From positions 7,095,501-7,159,500 of the forward strand of contig NZ_CP109599.1 in the NCBI RefSeq assembly GCF_036231945.1: a stretch of 64,000 nucleotides of DNA. Reading direction: 5' to 3'. The notes below the pieces were generated by a model. It searched no databases. It worked only from the letters and a program-made list of their open reading frames with translations, and was not told the origin of the DNA. This document shows, piece by piece, positions 32,267 to 40,351 of this stretch (positions are counted from its first letter, which is position 1; every line of letters begins with the position of its first letter). A program made the translations under genes and the position numbers. Source of the stretch: Streptomyces sp. NBC_01429. GTDB taxonomy: Bacteria; Actinomycetota; Actinomycetes; Streptomycetales; Streptomycetaceae.

Positions 32267-34147
32267 ATGAGCGGCGGGGATACGGAAAGACGGGTCATCG
32301 ACGGGCGGTTCGCGCTGGAGTCGCGGCTCGGCGGTGGCGGCATGGGTACGGTCTGGCGCGCACGCGATGTGGTGCTGGACCGGGCCGTCGCGCTGAAGGA
32401 GGTACGGCCGCCCGATCCGGGCCTCGCCGAGTACGACCCGGAGGCCGCGCGCGTGCTGCGGGCCCGGGTGCTGCGGGAGGCCCGCGCGCTGGCGCGGGTC
32501 GAGCACCCCAATGTCGTCACCATCCACCATGTCGTGGACGGCGGCGAGAACACCTATCCGTGGCTCGTGATGGAGCTGGTGCCGGGCGGATCCCTCCAGG
32601 ACCGGCTGGACCGGGGGCCGATGGAGACCGTCGAGGCCGCCCGGCTCGGCCGGGAGGTACTGGCGGCCCTGCGCGCCGCGCACGACGCGGGGATCCAGCA
32701 CCGGGACGTGAAGCCGGCGAACGTCCTGCTGCGGCCCGACGGCCGCCCCGTGCTCACCGACTTCGGCATCGCCGCCATCCGTGAGTCGACCGCCCTGACC
32801 GCCACCGGCTCACTGATCGGTACGCCCGACTACATGGCGCCCGAGCGGATCACCGGGGACGACGGAGGCCCGGGGGCCGACCTGTGGTCGCTGGCGATGA
32901 TGCTGTACGTGGCCGTGGAGGGCCGCCACCCCCTGCGCAGGGCCACGACGCTGGCCACCCTCGCCGCCGTGCTGAACGAGGAGTTGCCCGCTCCGCGCCG
33001 GGCGGGAGCGCTGACCGGGGTGCTCGACGCCCTGCTGGTCAAGGATCCGGCGGCGCGTCCGGGACCGGAGGCCGTGGACCGCATGCTGGCGGCCGCGGCG
33101 CGCGGGGAGTCGGCCGGGGCGGCCGAGGCCGCCGGGGGAGGGGCCCGGGGAGCGGCCGGTGGCGAGGCCGGCGGCGAGGGTGGTGGCGAGGGCGGCGACG
33201 ACGCGGGGACCGGGGCGCCCGCCCCGACGTCGTACCCCCTGCCCCCTCCGGTGGCCGCGCCGGGACCGGAGGGAACGCCCCCGCAGGACGGGATGTCCCG
33301 GGGAGCCGACCCCCGTGTCCCGCCGCCGAACACCGTTCCCCAGCCCGGTATCGACCAGACCGGCATCCCCCAGCCCGGTATCGACCAGACGGGCATCGCG
33401 CGAAGCGACGTTCCCCGGACGGCCGACGCGGACGGTCCACGGAGCCGCGCCCTCCGCCGGATCGCGATCGGCTCCTCGCTTCTGACCACGGTCGCTGTGG
33501 GCGTGGCGGTATGGGCGCTGCTCCCCGGCACCGACGACGCCGGAGACCCGTCCGCGTCGCCCGGCTCCACCGTCACCGGGGCACGGACGCCCGGCGCCGG
33601 CGCGACCCCGCCGTCCTCGCCCTCGCCGTCCTCGCCGTCCTCGTCCTCGTCCTCGGACTCAGCGGTGGACTCGCCGCCCGGGGACGGGGAGGCGGAGCGC
33701 GACCTGCTGACGCCGGAGGGCATCCGGCGGGCCGTCGAGGCGATCGAGGCGGAGGCGGGAACCGACCGCGTGGCGAGCTTCTCCGTGTACCCGGAGCACG
33801 TCTCCGCCTGGACCATGGTCAAGGGCAGCGACAAGCGGTACGACAGCTACAGCTTCCGGGACGGGAGTGTCTCCCGCGATCCCATCAGCGGAACGCTCTT
33901 CGGAGGCCAACTCCCGGTGAGCCTGGACACGTTCGACTGGGACACGGTGCCCGCCCTGCTGCGCAGGGCGGAGCGGGAGCTGAAGGTGGAGAAGCCCACC
34001 TCGCGCTATCTGCTGATCCGTCAGCCGAACGAGCTGATCGGCTCCGCCGCGGGGATGGCGCTCTATCTGTCGAACGAGTACGGCAGTGGATATCTGGAGG
34101 CCGACAGCAAGGGCAAGGTGACCAAGCTGACGCCCGCCGTCTCCTGA
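32267..34147 (+). CDS. Receptor-type Ser/Thr protein kinase
   Basis: A 626-residue Hanks-type kinase. The cytoplasmic kinase domain (about 8-270) has GGGGMGTV, the ATP Lys in VALKEV, HRDVKPANVLL, DFGIAA and GTPDYMAPE. A Gly/Glu then Pro-rich linker (about 275-395) contains two exact copies of PQPGIDQTGI. A transmembrane helix lies near 400-420. Outside are a Ser/Pro stretch (about 445-470) and a folded domain of about 145 residues that I do not recognise. ATG 32267 follows TATGCT by 7 nt, so the message is probably leaderless. Confidence 0.9.
   Translation: MSGGDTERRVIDGRFALESRLGGGGMGTVWRARDVVLDRAVALKEVRPPDPGLAEYDPEAARVLRARVLREARALARVEHPNVVTIHHVVDGGENTYPWLVMELVPGGSLQDRLDRGPMETVEAARLGREVLAALRAAHDAGIQHRDVKPANVLLRPDGRPVLTDFGIAAIRESTALTATGSLIGTPDYMAPERITGDDGGPGADLWSLAMMLYVAVEGRHPLRRATTLATLAAVLNEELPAPRRAGALTGVLDALLVKDPAARPGPEAVDRMLAAAARGESAGAAEAAGGGARGAAGGEAGGEGGGEGGDDAGTGAPAPTSYPLPPPVAAPGPEGTPPQDGMSRGADPRVPPPNTVPQPGIDQTGIPQPGIDQTGIARSDVPRTADADGPRSRALRRIAIGSSLLTTVAVGVAVWALLPGTDDAGDPSASPGSTVTGARTPGAGATPPSSPSPSSPSSSSSSDSAVDSPPGDGEAERDLLTPEGIRRAVEAIEAEAGTDRVASFSVYPEHVSAWTMVKGSDKRYDSYSFRDGSVSRDPISGTLFGGQLPVSLDTFDWDTVPALLRRAERELKVEKPTSRYLLIRQPNELIGSAAGMALYLSNEYGSGYLEADSKGKVTKLTPAVS
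33337..33396 (+). repeat. 30-bp tandem repeat inside the kinase gene
   Basis: Two copies (33337-33366, 33367-33396) differ at one base and encode PQPGIDQTGI twice. The unit is in frame, so copy-number change would lengthen or shorten the juxtamembrane linker by ten residues. Confidence 0.8.
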
Positions 34148-34203
34148 ACGCCCCTCCGCCCTCCGCCCACCGTGCCCCGGGGGCCCCTGGAGCCCCGGCG
34201 TGA

Positions 34204-35094
34204 TTACCCCTCCGGCGAGGGCCGGCCCACCAGCGCCACCAGGCTCTCCTCCACGCGCGCCAGGGAAGCGTGCGTCTCCTCCCGCGCCCGCGCGTGCCCC
34301 TCCAGCACCCGTTCCGTCTCCCGCCCGATCTCCTCCGCCCGCGCGCCCGCCCCCGACACCAGTTCCGCGGCCCGGGCCCGCGCCGCCTCCTCCACGCGCT
34401 CGCCCTGCTTCCCCGCGTCCGCGAAGGCCCGGCGGGCCTCGGCGAGCCGGGCCTCCGCCCGTGCGGTGAGTTCGGCCCGCTCGGCCTCCAGGGCCCGGGC
34501 GCGCTCGCCGAACTCGCGCGCCAGCGCGGCCAGCCGCTCACCGCGCTTCCGTTCGGCGTCATCGATCACGCACTGCGTGCGCCGCCGTACCTCATCGAGT
34601 TCGGCGCGTCCCTCCGCGCCCTCCTCCTCGATCGCCACCGCCGCCGCGCCGAGCATCGACGCGGCGGCCTCGCCCGCGGCGGCCAGGACCCGCTGGGCTC
34701 GGGCCTCCGCCTTCTTCCGTACGGCGTCGGCCTGTTCGCCGGCCTGCTCGCTCACCTCGCGGGCCTCGGCGTCCCCCGCGTCCAGCAGCGCCCGGCGTTC
34801 GGCCCTGGCCCGGGTCCTCACCGCCTCCTCCTCCGCCACCGCGACGGCCAGTACCCGCTGCGCGCCGGGGCCGAGGGCCTCGTACGTCTGCGGTTCGAGA
34901 GCGGCGACGCGCTCCCACAGCTGGTTGGTCTCCTCCTCCAGCCGCGTGACGAAAACGGTGAGCCGCGCCGCGCGCTCCCACAGTTCGTCCCGCTGGCGGC
35001 AGAGGACGGACACCCGCAGGTCCACCTGTTCGGGGCGGTATCCACGCCCGCGGACGGAGGTGAAGCCGTGCGCCGACACCGAAACAACAGCCAT
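34204..35094 (-). CDS. Long coiled-coil protein, DivIVA/Scy-like ('cellulose-binding' family)
   Basis: A 296-residue protein that is almost entirely charged coiled coil after residue 40. The N-terminal segment GFTSVRGRGYRPEQVDLRV resembles the polar-growth coiled-coil proteins of Streptomyces (DivIVA/Scy/FilP-related), often annotated as cellulose-binding. They scaffold the cell-wall machinery at hyphal tips. I chose ATG 35094 because that motif follows it; an upstream ATG exists at 35172. It converges with the Ser/Thr kinase gene and may be a phosphorylation target, which is an inference only. A perfect dyad (35125-35139) lies upstream. Confidence 0.7.
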   Translation of the reverse strand: MAVVSVSAHGFTSVRGRGYRPEQVDLRVSVLCRQRDELWERAARLTVFVTRLEEETNQLWERVAALEPQTYEALGPGAQRVLAVAVAEEEAVRTRARAERRALLDAGDAEAREVSEQAGEQADAVRKKAEARAQRVLAAAGEAAASMLGAAAVAIEEEGAEGRAELDEVRRRTQCVIDDAERKRGERLAALAREFGERARALEAERAELTARAEARLAEARRAFADAGKQGERVEEAARARAAELVSGAGARAEEIGRETERVLEGHARAREETHASLARVEESLVALVGRPSPEG

Positions 35095-35124
35095 CGCCGA
35101 AGCCCCTCTCGGAAGCAGATTGGT

Positions 35125-35139
35125 AGGATTCGCAATCCT
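35125..35139. promoter_or_regulatory. 15-bp perfect dyad upstream of the coiled-coil gene
   Basis: AGGATT-CGC-AATCCT lies 31-45 bp upstream of the ATG at 35094, in an A/T-richer promoter region. It could bind a dimeric regulator. No regulator gene is adjacent. Confidence 0.5.
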
Positions 35140-35253
35140 TCCAGAAGGCAATAAACCGCCATAAAGCGACACTCCGCCGAAGGGGGCCGGCCTCCCCGGC
35201 CTCCGCCGTCCCCGGCCTCCTCGGTCCGTCCGCCGGAACGTCCGGAACGTGGA

Positions 35254-36072
35254 TCACGCTCCCGTGATGACCATCGCCAGGAGTACGAGCACGAGAAGGA
35301 CCAGGTACGCGACGGAGTGCACGCGGTCGGGGACGCGTCCGGTGACGCGCTTCACCAGCGCGATGGTGGGCAGCGATCCACTGAGCAGGGCGGCGCAGGC
35401 GGCCAGATCGACGTAGCCCACCTGCCCCGGGTGGGCGGGCGCGGCGGCGGCGAGCAGATAGACGACGCTCCCGGCAGCCGCCACCGGAACGCTGAGCGGG
35501 TTCGCCATGGCCGTCGCCTCGGCCATCGCGAGCCCCCTGCGGCGCAGCAGCGGAACGGTCATGACGCTGCCGCCCACGCCCAGACACGCGGCGACCGCGC
35601 CGATCCCCACCCCGCCGAACGTGGTGGTGAACCGTCCGAGGGGCGCGGGCCCCGAGCTGTCCGGCAGGGCGAGGAAGCCGCGGCGCAGCAGGCTGTCGGC
35701 GATCGTCACCACCAGGTAGGCGGCGAAGAGGACGCGCAGCAGCGGGCCGCCGGTCCAGGTGGCCGCGCACGATCCGGCGACGGCGCCGGCCGCCACGAAG
35801 GCCGACAGCGGCCACATGTACTCCCGGCGCAGCCGTCCCGCGCGCAGCTGCGCCCAGGTCGCGCTCAGGGAGTTGACGAGCATGACCGCCGTCGAGGTCG
35901 CCACCGCCACATGCATCGCGTCCGTACCGGAGTCCGCCGCGACGGTCAGGGAGCCGTAGAGCACCGGGACGGTGATGAAGCCGCCGCCGAAGCCGAAGAG
36001 CACCGTCGTGACGCCGGTCAGGCACCCGAACAGGAAGAGGACGAGAAGAAGATCGAACGAGGAGGTCAGCAC
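35254..36072 (-). CDS. TauE/SafE-family sulfite/anion exporter
   Basis: A 272-residue membrane protein with about eight hydrophobic helices in two related halves. Each half has the family's Gly-rich motif: FGFGGGFITVPVLY near residue 27 and CLGVGGSVMTVPLL near residue 165. Members move sulfite, sulfoacetate or other small organic anions. GTG 36072 follows TAGCGT by 7 nt (leaderless). It is divergent from an AraC-type regulator with 92 bp between, so that regulator is a candidate controller. Confidence 0.85.
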   Translation of the reverse strand: MLTSSFDLLLVLFLFGCLTGVTTVLFGFGGGFITVPVLYGSLTVAADSGTDAMHVAVATSTAVMLVNSLSATWAQLRAGRLRREYMWPLSAFVAAGAVAGSCAATWTGGPLLRVLFAAYLVVTIADSLLRRGFLALPDSSGPAPLGRFTTTFGGVGIGAVAACLGVGGSVMTVPLLRRRGLAMAEATAMANPLSVPVAAAGSVVYLLAAAAPAHPGQVGYVDLAACAALLSGSLPTIALVKRVTGRVPDRVHSVAYLVLLVLVLLAMVITGA

Positions 36073-36164
36073 CCGGGCGACGCTACGGAGGTCCCGTGCT
36101 GGCGGGCAATCGACTGTTCGCCACGTTCTTACGCGCAGCGGACAGCTCCGGCTACGCTCGTGGT

Positions 36165-36959
36165 GTGCGCAACGTTCCCGTCGCCGAGGTCGACGGCCTC
36201 GACCGTGCCGTCCTGGCCATCGGCACCGACTATCCGCCCGACCACCTCCTGCCGCTCCACGAGCACCGCCGCGCCCAGTTCCTCTATGCCGCCACCGGTG
36301 TCATGCGGGTCGGGACGGCCGACGGCACCTGGACCGTGCCCACGCACCGCGCCGTACTGATCCCGGCCATGACACCGCACCGGGTCGCCATGGAGGGGGT
36401 CAGCACCCGCAGCCTCTACATCGAACCCGGCGCTGTCCCGTGGTTCCCGTCGCGCTGCCGTGTCGTCGATGTCTCCGCGCTGCTGCGGGAACTCGTCCTG
36501 GCGGCCGTCGACATGGCGCCCCGCTACCCCGAGCACGGGCGTGACGCGGCCGTCGTCCGGCTGATCCTGCACGAGATCGGGAACCTCGCCCCGCTGCCGC
36601 TCGACCTGCCGCTGCCCGCCGATCCCCGGCTGCGCGCGCTGTGCGACGCGTTTCTGCGCGACCCCGGCATCCATGACCCGCCCGCCCGCTGGGCAGCGGC
36701 CCTCGCGGTGAGCGAACGTACCCTCGGCCGTCTCTTCCGCGCGGGCACCGGCCTGAGCTTCGCGCAGTGGCGACAGCGCGCCTGTGTGCTGCACTCGCTG
36801 GGCCGTCTCGCCGCCGGGGTGCCGGTCGCCCGGGTCGCGGCCGCGCTCGGATATGAGAATCCCGCCGCGTTCACGACGGCCTTCAAGAAGCTCCTCGGGC
36901 GGCCGCCGACCGCGTACGCCGGCTCGGTCGCCGCCGTACGCGGGCGGGAAGGGGGATGA
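36165..36959 (+). CDS. AraC-family transcriptional regulator
   Basis: A 264-residue regulator. The N-terminal cupin (about 15-140, including LPLHEHRRAQFLYAATGVM) binds a small molecule. The C-terminal double HTH (about 165-264) includes WAAALAVSERTLGRLFRAGTGLSFAQWRQ-type segments and ALGYENPAAFTTAFKKLLG. GTG 36165 lies 6 nt after TACGCT, so it too is probably leaderless. It faces away from the TauE exporter gene. Confidence 0.9.
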   Translation: MRNVPVAEVDGLDRAVLAIGTDYPPDHLLPLHEHRRAQFLYAATGVMRVGTADGTWTVPTHRAVLIPAMTPHRVAMEGVSTRSLYIEPGAVPWFPSRCRVVDVSALLRELVLAAVDMAPRYPEHGRDAAVVRLILHEIGNLAPLPLDLPLPADPRLRALCDAFLRDPGIHDPPARWAAALAVSERTLGRLFRAGTGLSFAQWRQRACVLHSLGRLAAGVPVARVAAALGYENPAAFTTAFKKLLGRPPTAYAGSVAAVRGREGG

Positions 36960-36993
36960 GGCCGCCGCCCGGACCGGGCGGGGTGCTACGGGG

Positions 36994-37704
36994 TCAGGCC
37001 AGCGGGCCCGCGCCCGCCAGGGCGACGACGGGGCGCAGCCCGGCCGGCCGCTCCTCCACCGGCAGGTGGTCCACGAAGTGGACCGAACAGCCCAGTTCGG
37101 CGGCGCCCGCGTCGGCCTCCCGGTCGTCGCCGACCATCAGCACGTCGTGCGGATCCTGCCCCAGTTCCTCGCAGGCCACCCGGAACAGCCGCGCGTCGGG
37201 CTTCTGCACGCCGTGCTCGTACGACAGCGCGTACGTGTCCACCAGGGCGTCGAGTCCGTAGGCGCGGAAGACGGGCCGCAGGTCCCAGCCGATGTTGCTG
37301 ACCACACCGATGCCGACACCCGCGCGCCGCAGTGTGCCGAGCACTTCGGCGGCGTCGGCGTACGGGCGCCAGGCGGCCGGTGTCATATGACGGTCGTAGA
37401 GCGCGTCGTACAGCCCGGGGGCCGGCAGCTCCACCTGGCGTGCCAGCCCCGTGTAGGCGGCGCGGTGCCGTTCCGCGCTCTCGTCCCGGGTCGCCCACAC
37501 CCCGGCCAGCTCCGGCGGGACCCGCTGCGGCGAGGAACCGCCGGGCAGCGCACCCGCCACGGCCAGCATCATCGCGTACCGCCGCACCTCGTCGGGGGGT
37601 ACGGCGATGCCCGACTCGTCGAGCACGGCCCGCAGCCAGGACCCCGCTGATTCGATACGGAACAGAGTCCCGGAGAAGTCGAAAAGTACACCCTTGAACG
37701 TCAT
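36994..37704 (-). CDS. HAD-family hydrolase with DFS catalytic motif
   Basis: A 236-residue HAD-superfamily protein. Motif I reads FDFSGTLF: the nucleophile Asp is present, but the second Asp (usual general acid) is Ser. Motif II VVSN, the Lys of QKPDARLF and motif IV GDDREAD are normal. A cap domain lies at about residues 17-95. The Ser substitution suggests altered phosphatase chemistry or another leaving group. I start at ATG 37704, because the catalytic motif begins at residue 9. It converges with the AraC gene. Confidence 0.8.
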   Translation of the reverse strand: MTFKGVLFDFSGTLFRIESAGSWLRAVLDESGIAVPPDEVRRYAMMLAVAGALPGGSSPQRVPPELAGVWATRDESAERHRAAYTGLARQVELPAPGLYDALYDRHMTPAAWRPYADAAEVLGTLRRAGVGIGVVSNIGWDLRPVFRAYGLDALVDTYALSYEHGVQKPDARLFRVACEELGQDPHDVLMVGDDREADAGAAELGCSVHFVDHLPVEERPAGLRPVVALAGAGPLA

Positions 37705-37723
37705 GGGTCCGATCCTTGCCGGG

Positions 37724-38431
37724 TCACCACCCCCGGGACAAGGCCAACCGCCCGTACCCGACGACCGAGAGCCAGACCAGACCCCCGCCGAGCAGCCAGC
37801 CACCCACGACGTCCGAACCCCAGTGCACCCCCAGCCACAATCGGGTGAACCCCACCCCGGCCACCGATACGGCCGCGACGGCCACCGCCGTACGCCACAC
37901 CCACGGGGCCGCGCCATGACGCTGTGTCAGCCAGAGCAGCAGACCGCAGGTGACGGTGACCGTCATGGCGTGTCCGGACGGGAACGCCGCGAAATGCGCC
38001 GAGTCGACCGGGTCGGGCCAGCGCGGACGGTCACGGTCCACGGCCCACTTCAGCGTCTGCTGCGCCGAGGAGCCCAGCGCGCTCGTCGCCGCCACCCACA
38101 TCGCCAGAGGCCGTTCACCGCGCCGCCACACCACGACCACCGCGAGCGCCGTCAGCGCGCGCATCGTCCACGGGTCCCAGACCCAGTCGCTGAGAATCCG
38201 GTTGGCCCGGGTGAGGCCGGGCTCGGCCACCGCTTGCCGGTGCAGCCACTGGGCCACCTCCCGGTCGAGGGCGACCAGCGGTCCCCACTCGGCCACGACC
38301 AGCGCGGTGACCAGCAGGGCGAGTGCCAGGAGTCCGGCCCCGACCGCTGTGACGGCCCCCGGCGGCGGGGTGTCGCGGGCCTCCGGGCGTGGAGCGGGCG
38401 GCGGGGGAGCGGGAAGGGAGGACGGGCGCAT
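37724..38431 (-). CDS. PAP2-family membrane phosphatase
   Basis: A 235-residue membrane protein with six hydrophobic helices and the three PAP2 signatures: KWAVDRDRPRW, FPSGHA and TRLWLGVHWGSDV. PAP2 enzymes dephosphorylate lipid phosphates such as phosphatidate or undecaprenyl diphosphate at the outer face. The catalytic Arg and both His are present. The N-terminal 25 residues are Pro-rich and cytoplasmic. The HAD gene follows 19 bp downstream on the same strand. Confidence 0.9.
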   Translation of the reverse strand: MRPSSLPAPPPPAPRPEARDTPPPGAVTAVGAGLLALALLVTALVVAEWGPLVALDREVAQWLHRQAVAEPGLTRANRILSDWVWDPWTMRALTALAVVVVWRRGERPLAMWVAATSALGSSAQQTLKWAVDRDRPRWPDPVDSAHFAAFPSGHAMTVTVTCGLLLWLTQRHGAAPWVWRTAVAVAAVSVAGVGFTRLWLGVHWGSDVVGGWLLGGGLVWLSVVGYGRLALSRGW

Positions 38432-38566
38432 GCGGGTGATCCTCGCTCATCGCGGACCCGTCGAGCCAGATTCTTCGCCCGGACCGGCCCGGCGCTACCG
38501 GGCAGGAGCCGGCGGGGGCGGCCCGGGACCGGTCGGCGGATGTCGGCCGGCAGCTGTCGGCCGGTC

Positions 38567-39502
38567 TCAGCCCAGCGCGCGCAGCGCGGGTACGAAGGCG
38601 ACCAGCACCGGCACCACCGGCACCAGCGCCGCCGCCGCCGTCAGCCGCAGCCTGCGCGCCGCGGTGAGCCGGGGGACCGGGGACAGCAGCCGGTTGACGC
38701 GCTGCGGCAGCTGCGCGTCCTGCGTGTTGCCGGGGCCGAACACGCCCCGGTCCTCGTTGAGTTCGACCAGCGCGAGCGCGATCGTCCGCCGGCCGAAGCG
38801 GCGCGAGGCGACATCGTCGGCGGCCAGTTCGACCAGCCGGTGCATCTCGTCGCGGAACGCCGCGAACACCGGGACCTGCGGAAAGCCGTTCGCGAGCGCG
38901 CCCGAGCAGTGCAGCAGCCAGTCGTGCCGGGCACGCGCGTGGCCCTGCTCGTGCGCGACCACGGCATCGAGCTGACGGCCCTTCAGGCGGCGCAGCGCGG
39001 CGGTGGTGATGACCAGTTGGGGCGCGGTGCCCGGCAGCCACCAGGCGTCGGGACGCTCACCCTCCAGCACGACGAGCCGCTCGCCGTCGGGCTCCTCGCC
39101 GGGCAGCACGGGCGAGCGTACGAGCAGTTCCCGGCGCCGCTGCCCGCGCCGGCTGCGCGCCCGGTGGATCTCCCGGGTGAGCATGGCAGCCGTCCACAGC
39201 CCGCCGCTCGCCAGTACCACCGCGAGCACCGCCGACCAGGGCCGGTGCGAGCCGAAGGCATACGCCTCGACCACGCCGCGCGGCGCGGGCGCGAAGACGT
39301 GTCCCCGTACCGCCAGCCAGGCGGCGGCCGCGCTGAACACCATGGAGAGCGCGAAGCTCAGGAGGACGGCCGCCACCACGCACTGCCACACCCACAGCGC
39401 CACCACCGGCTCGCGCTCGGGCCATTCGGCTCGCGCCAGCAGTCGCGGAGCGACGACGGCGGCCAGCGCTCCGAGCAGCAGCAGTGCCAGGGAGACCATC
39501 AT
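38567..39502 (-). CDS. M56-family membrane metallopeptidase (BlaR1-like)
   Basis: A 311-residue protein with membrane helices at both ends and a cytosolic zinc-peptidase core carrying HEQGHARARHDWLLH, a variant of the HExxH motif, and a distal ELAADD. M56 proteins of the BlaR1 group cut a BlaI-type repressor on sensing a signal. No BlaI gene is adjacent here, although M56 genes often sit beside one. ATG 39502 lies 7 nt after TATTCT (leaderless). A DUF5134 gene is 85 bp upstream on the same strand. Confidence 0.8.
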   Translation of the reverse strand: MMVSLALLLLGALAAVVAPRLLARAEWPEREPVVALWVWQCVVAAVLLSFALSMVFSAAAAWLAVRGHVFAPAPRGVVEAYAFGSHRPWSAVLAVVLASGGLWTAAMLTREIHRARSRRGQRRRELLVRSPVLPGEEPDGERLVVLEGERPDAWWLPGTAPQLVITTAALRRLKGRQLDAVVAHEQGHARARHDWLLHCSGALANGFPQVPVFAAFRDEMHRLVELAADDVASRRFGRRTIALALVELNEDRGVFGPGNTQDAQLPQRVNRLLSPVPRLTAARRLRLTAAAALVPVVPVLVAFVPALRALG

Positions 39503-39587
39503 GGGCACCAGAATATGAGCGCGGCCCCGCTCATGGGTATCGTCTTGGCTGGCAAGTGATCCAGGACACGTTTCGCCGCGGTACGGC

Positions 39588-40214
39588 TCAGATCGTCAGC
39601 AGCATCGCGAGCATCGCCACCCCCATGGACAACCGGCAGGCGAACGCCAGCTCGGGCCGGTCGCCCCAGCCCCACAAGCCCGTTGGCCCCCTCGCCCCCG
39701 CCACCCCCGCCACCCCCGCCGCCCCCGCCGCCCCTGCCGCCCCTGCGGGCAGCGGTACCAGACGGCTGCCCGCCCACAGCACATAGCCGGTGAAGTAGAC
39801 CAGCAGGGCGCCGGTGAGCAGCGGCGCCCCGCCCGCGCCGCCCGCCGCGTGCGCGGTGTGCGCGCCGCTCGGCGCGGCGGCCATCGCCCCGGCCATGTAG
39901 ACCATCGCCAGCATGCCCAGCAGGTGGTGCGACCGGTGCGGGTGCCGCCGCCCGCGCATCCGGCCGCGCGCCGGCAGGAGCGCGTGCAGCGCCGCCCCGC
40001 CGAACACCACCCCGTACACCAGCCAGATCCAGCGGGGCGGCGTCAGTACGGCGGCGGGCACCGCCATCGCCGCCATCCCGAACCCCATCAGCGCCTCGCC
40101 ACCCGCCGAACCGCGCTGCTCCGCCACGCCACTGCGCGTCCGGAGCAGACACAGCCCCCCGGACACCGCGCAGAGCGCGACGAGCAGCCAGCCGGCCGTC
40201 GCCGGTCCGTGCAC
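39588..40214 (-). CDS. DUF5134 membrane protein
   Basis: A 208-residue integral membrane protein with about six helices, matching the DUF5134 family that I recognise beside M56 peptidases in Streptomyces. His residues cluster in HPHRSHHLLGM and AHTAHA and could bind metal. A Gly-Ala-Ala run near residue 160 comes from a GCC/GGC triplet tract at about 39700-39755. Function unknown; the pairing suggests membrane signalling or copper handling. Confidence 0.65.
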   Translation of the reverse strand: MHGPATAGWLLVALCAVSGGLCLLRTRSGVAEQRGSAGGEALMGFGMAAMAVPAAVLTPPRWIWLVYGVVFGGAALHALLPARGRMRGRRHPHRSHHLLGMLAMVYMAGAMAAAPSGAHTAHAAGGAGGAPLLTGALLVYFTGYVLWAGSRLVPLPAGAAGAAGAAGVAGVAGARGPTGLWGWGDRPELAFACRLSMGVAMLAMLLTI

Positions 40215-40351
40215 CGCGCACCCCCCCCGGTCACCCCTCGTCCGATCAGCCGCTCAACGGCGTCGGCAACGGTGTCGGCAAGGTCATGCCCCGTACGCCC
40301 GGCCCGGATACGGGCGCATATGGGCGCAACGGGACACAGAGGGAGCGCACT

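Noticed and set aside
37607-39559. 650-codon rightward open frame
   Set aside because: Antisense to the HAD, PAP2 and M56 genes, which carry clear motifs on the other strand.
39690-39760. Short GCC/CCC-type repeats resembling a microsatellite or CRISPR-like tract
   Set aside because: They encode the Gly-Ala run of the DUF5134 protein; units are 3-9 bp with no spacers, so this is codon-level low complexity.
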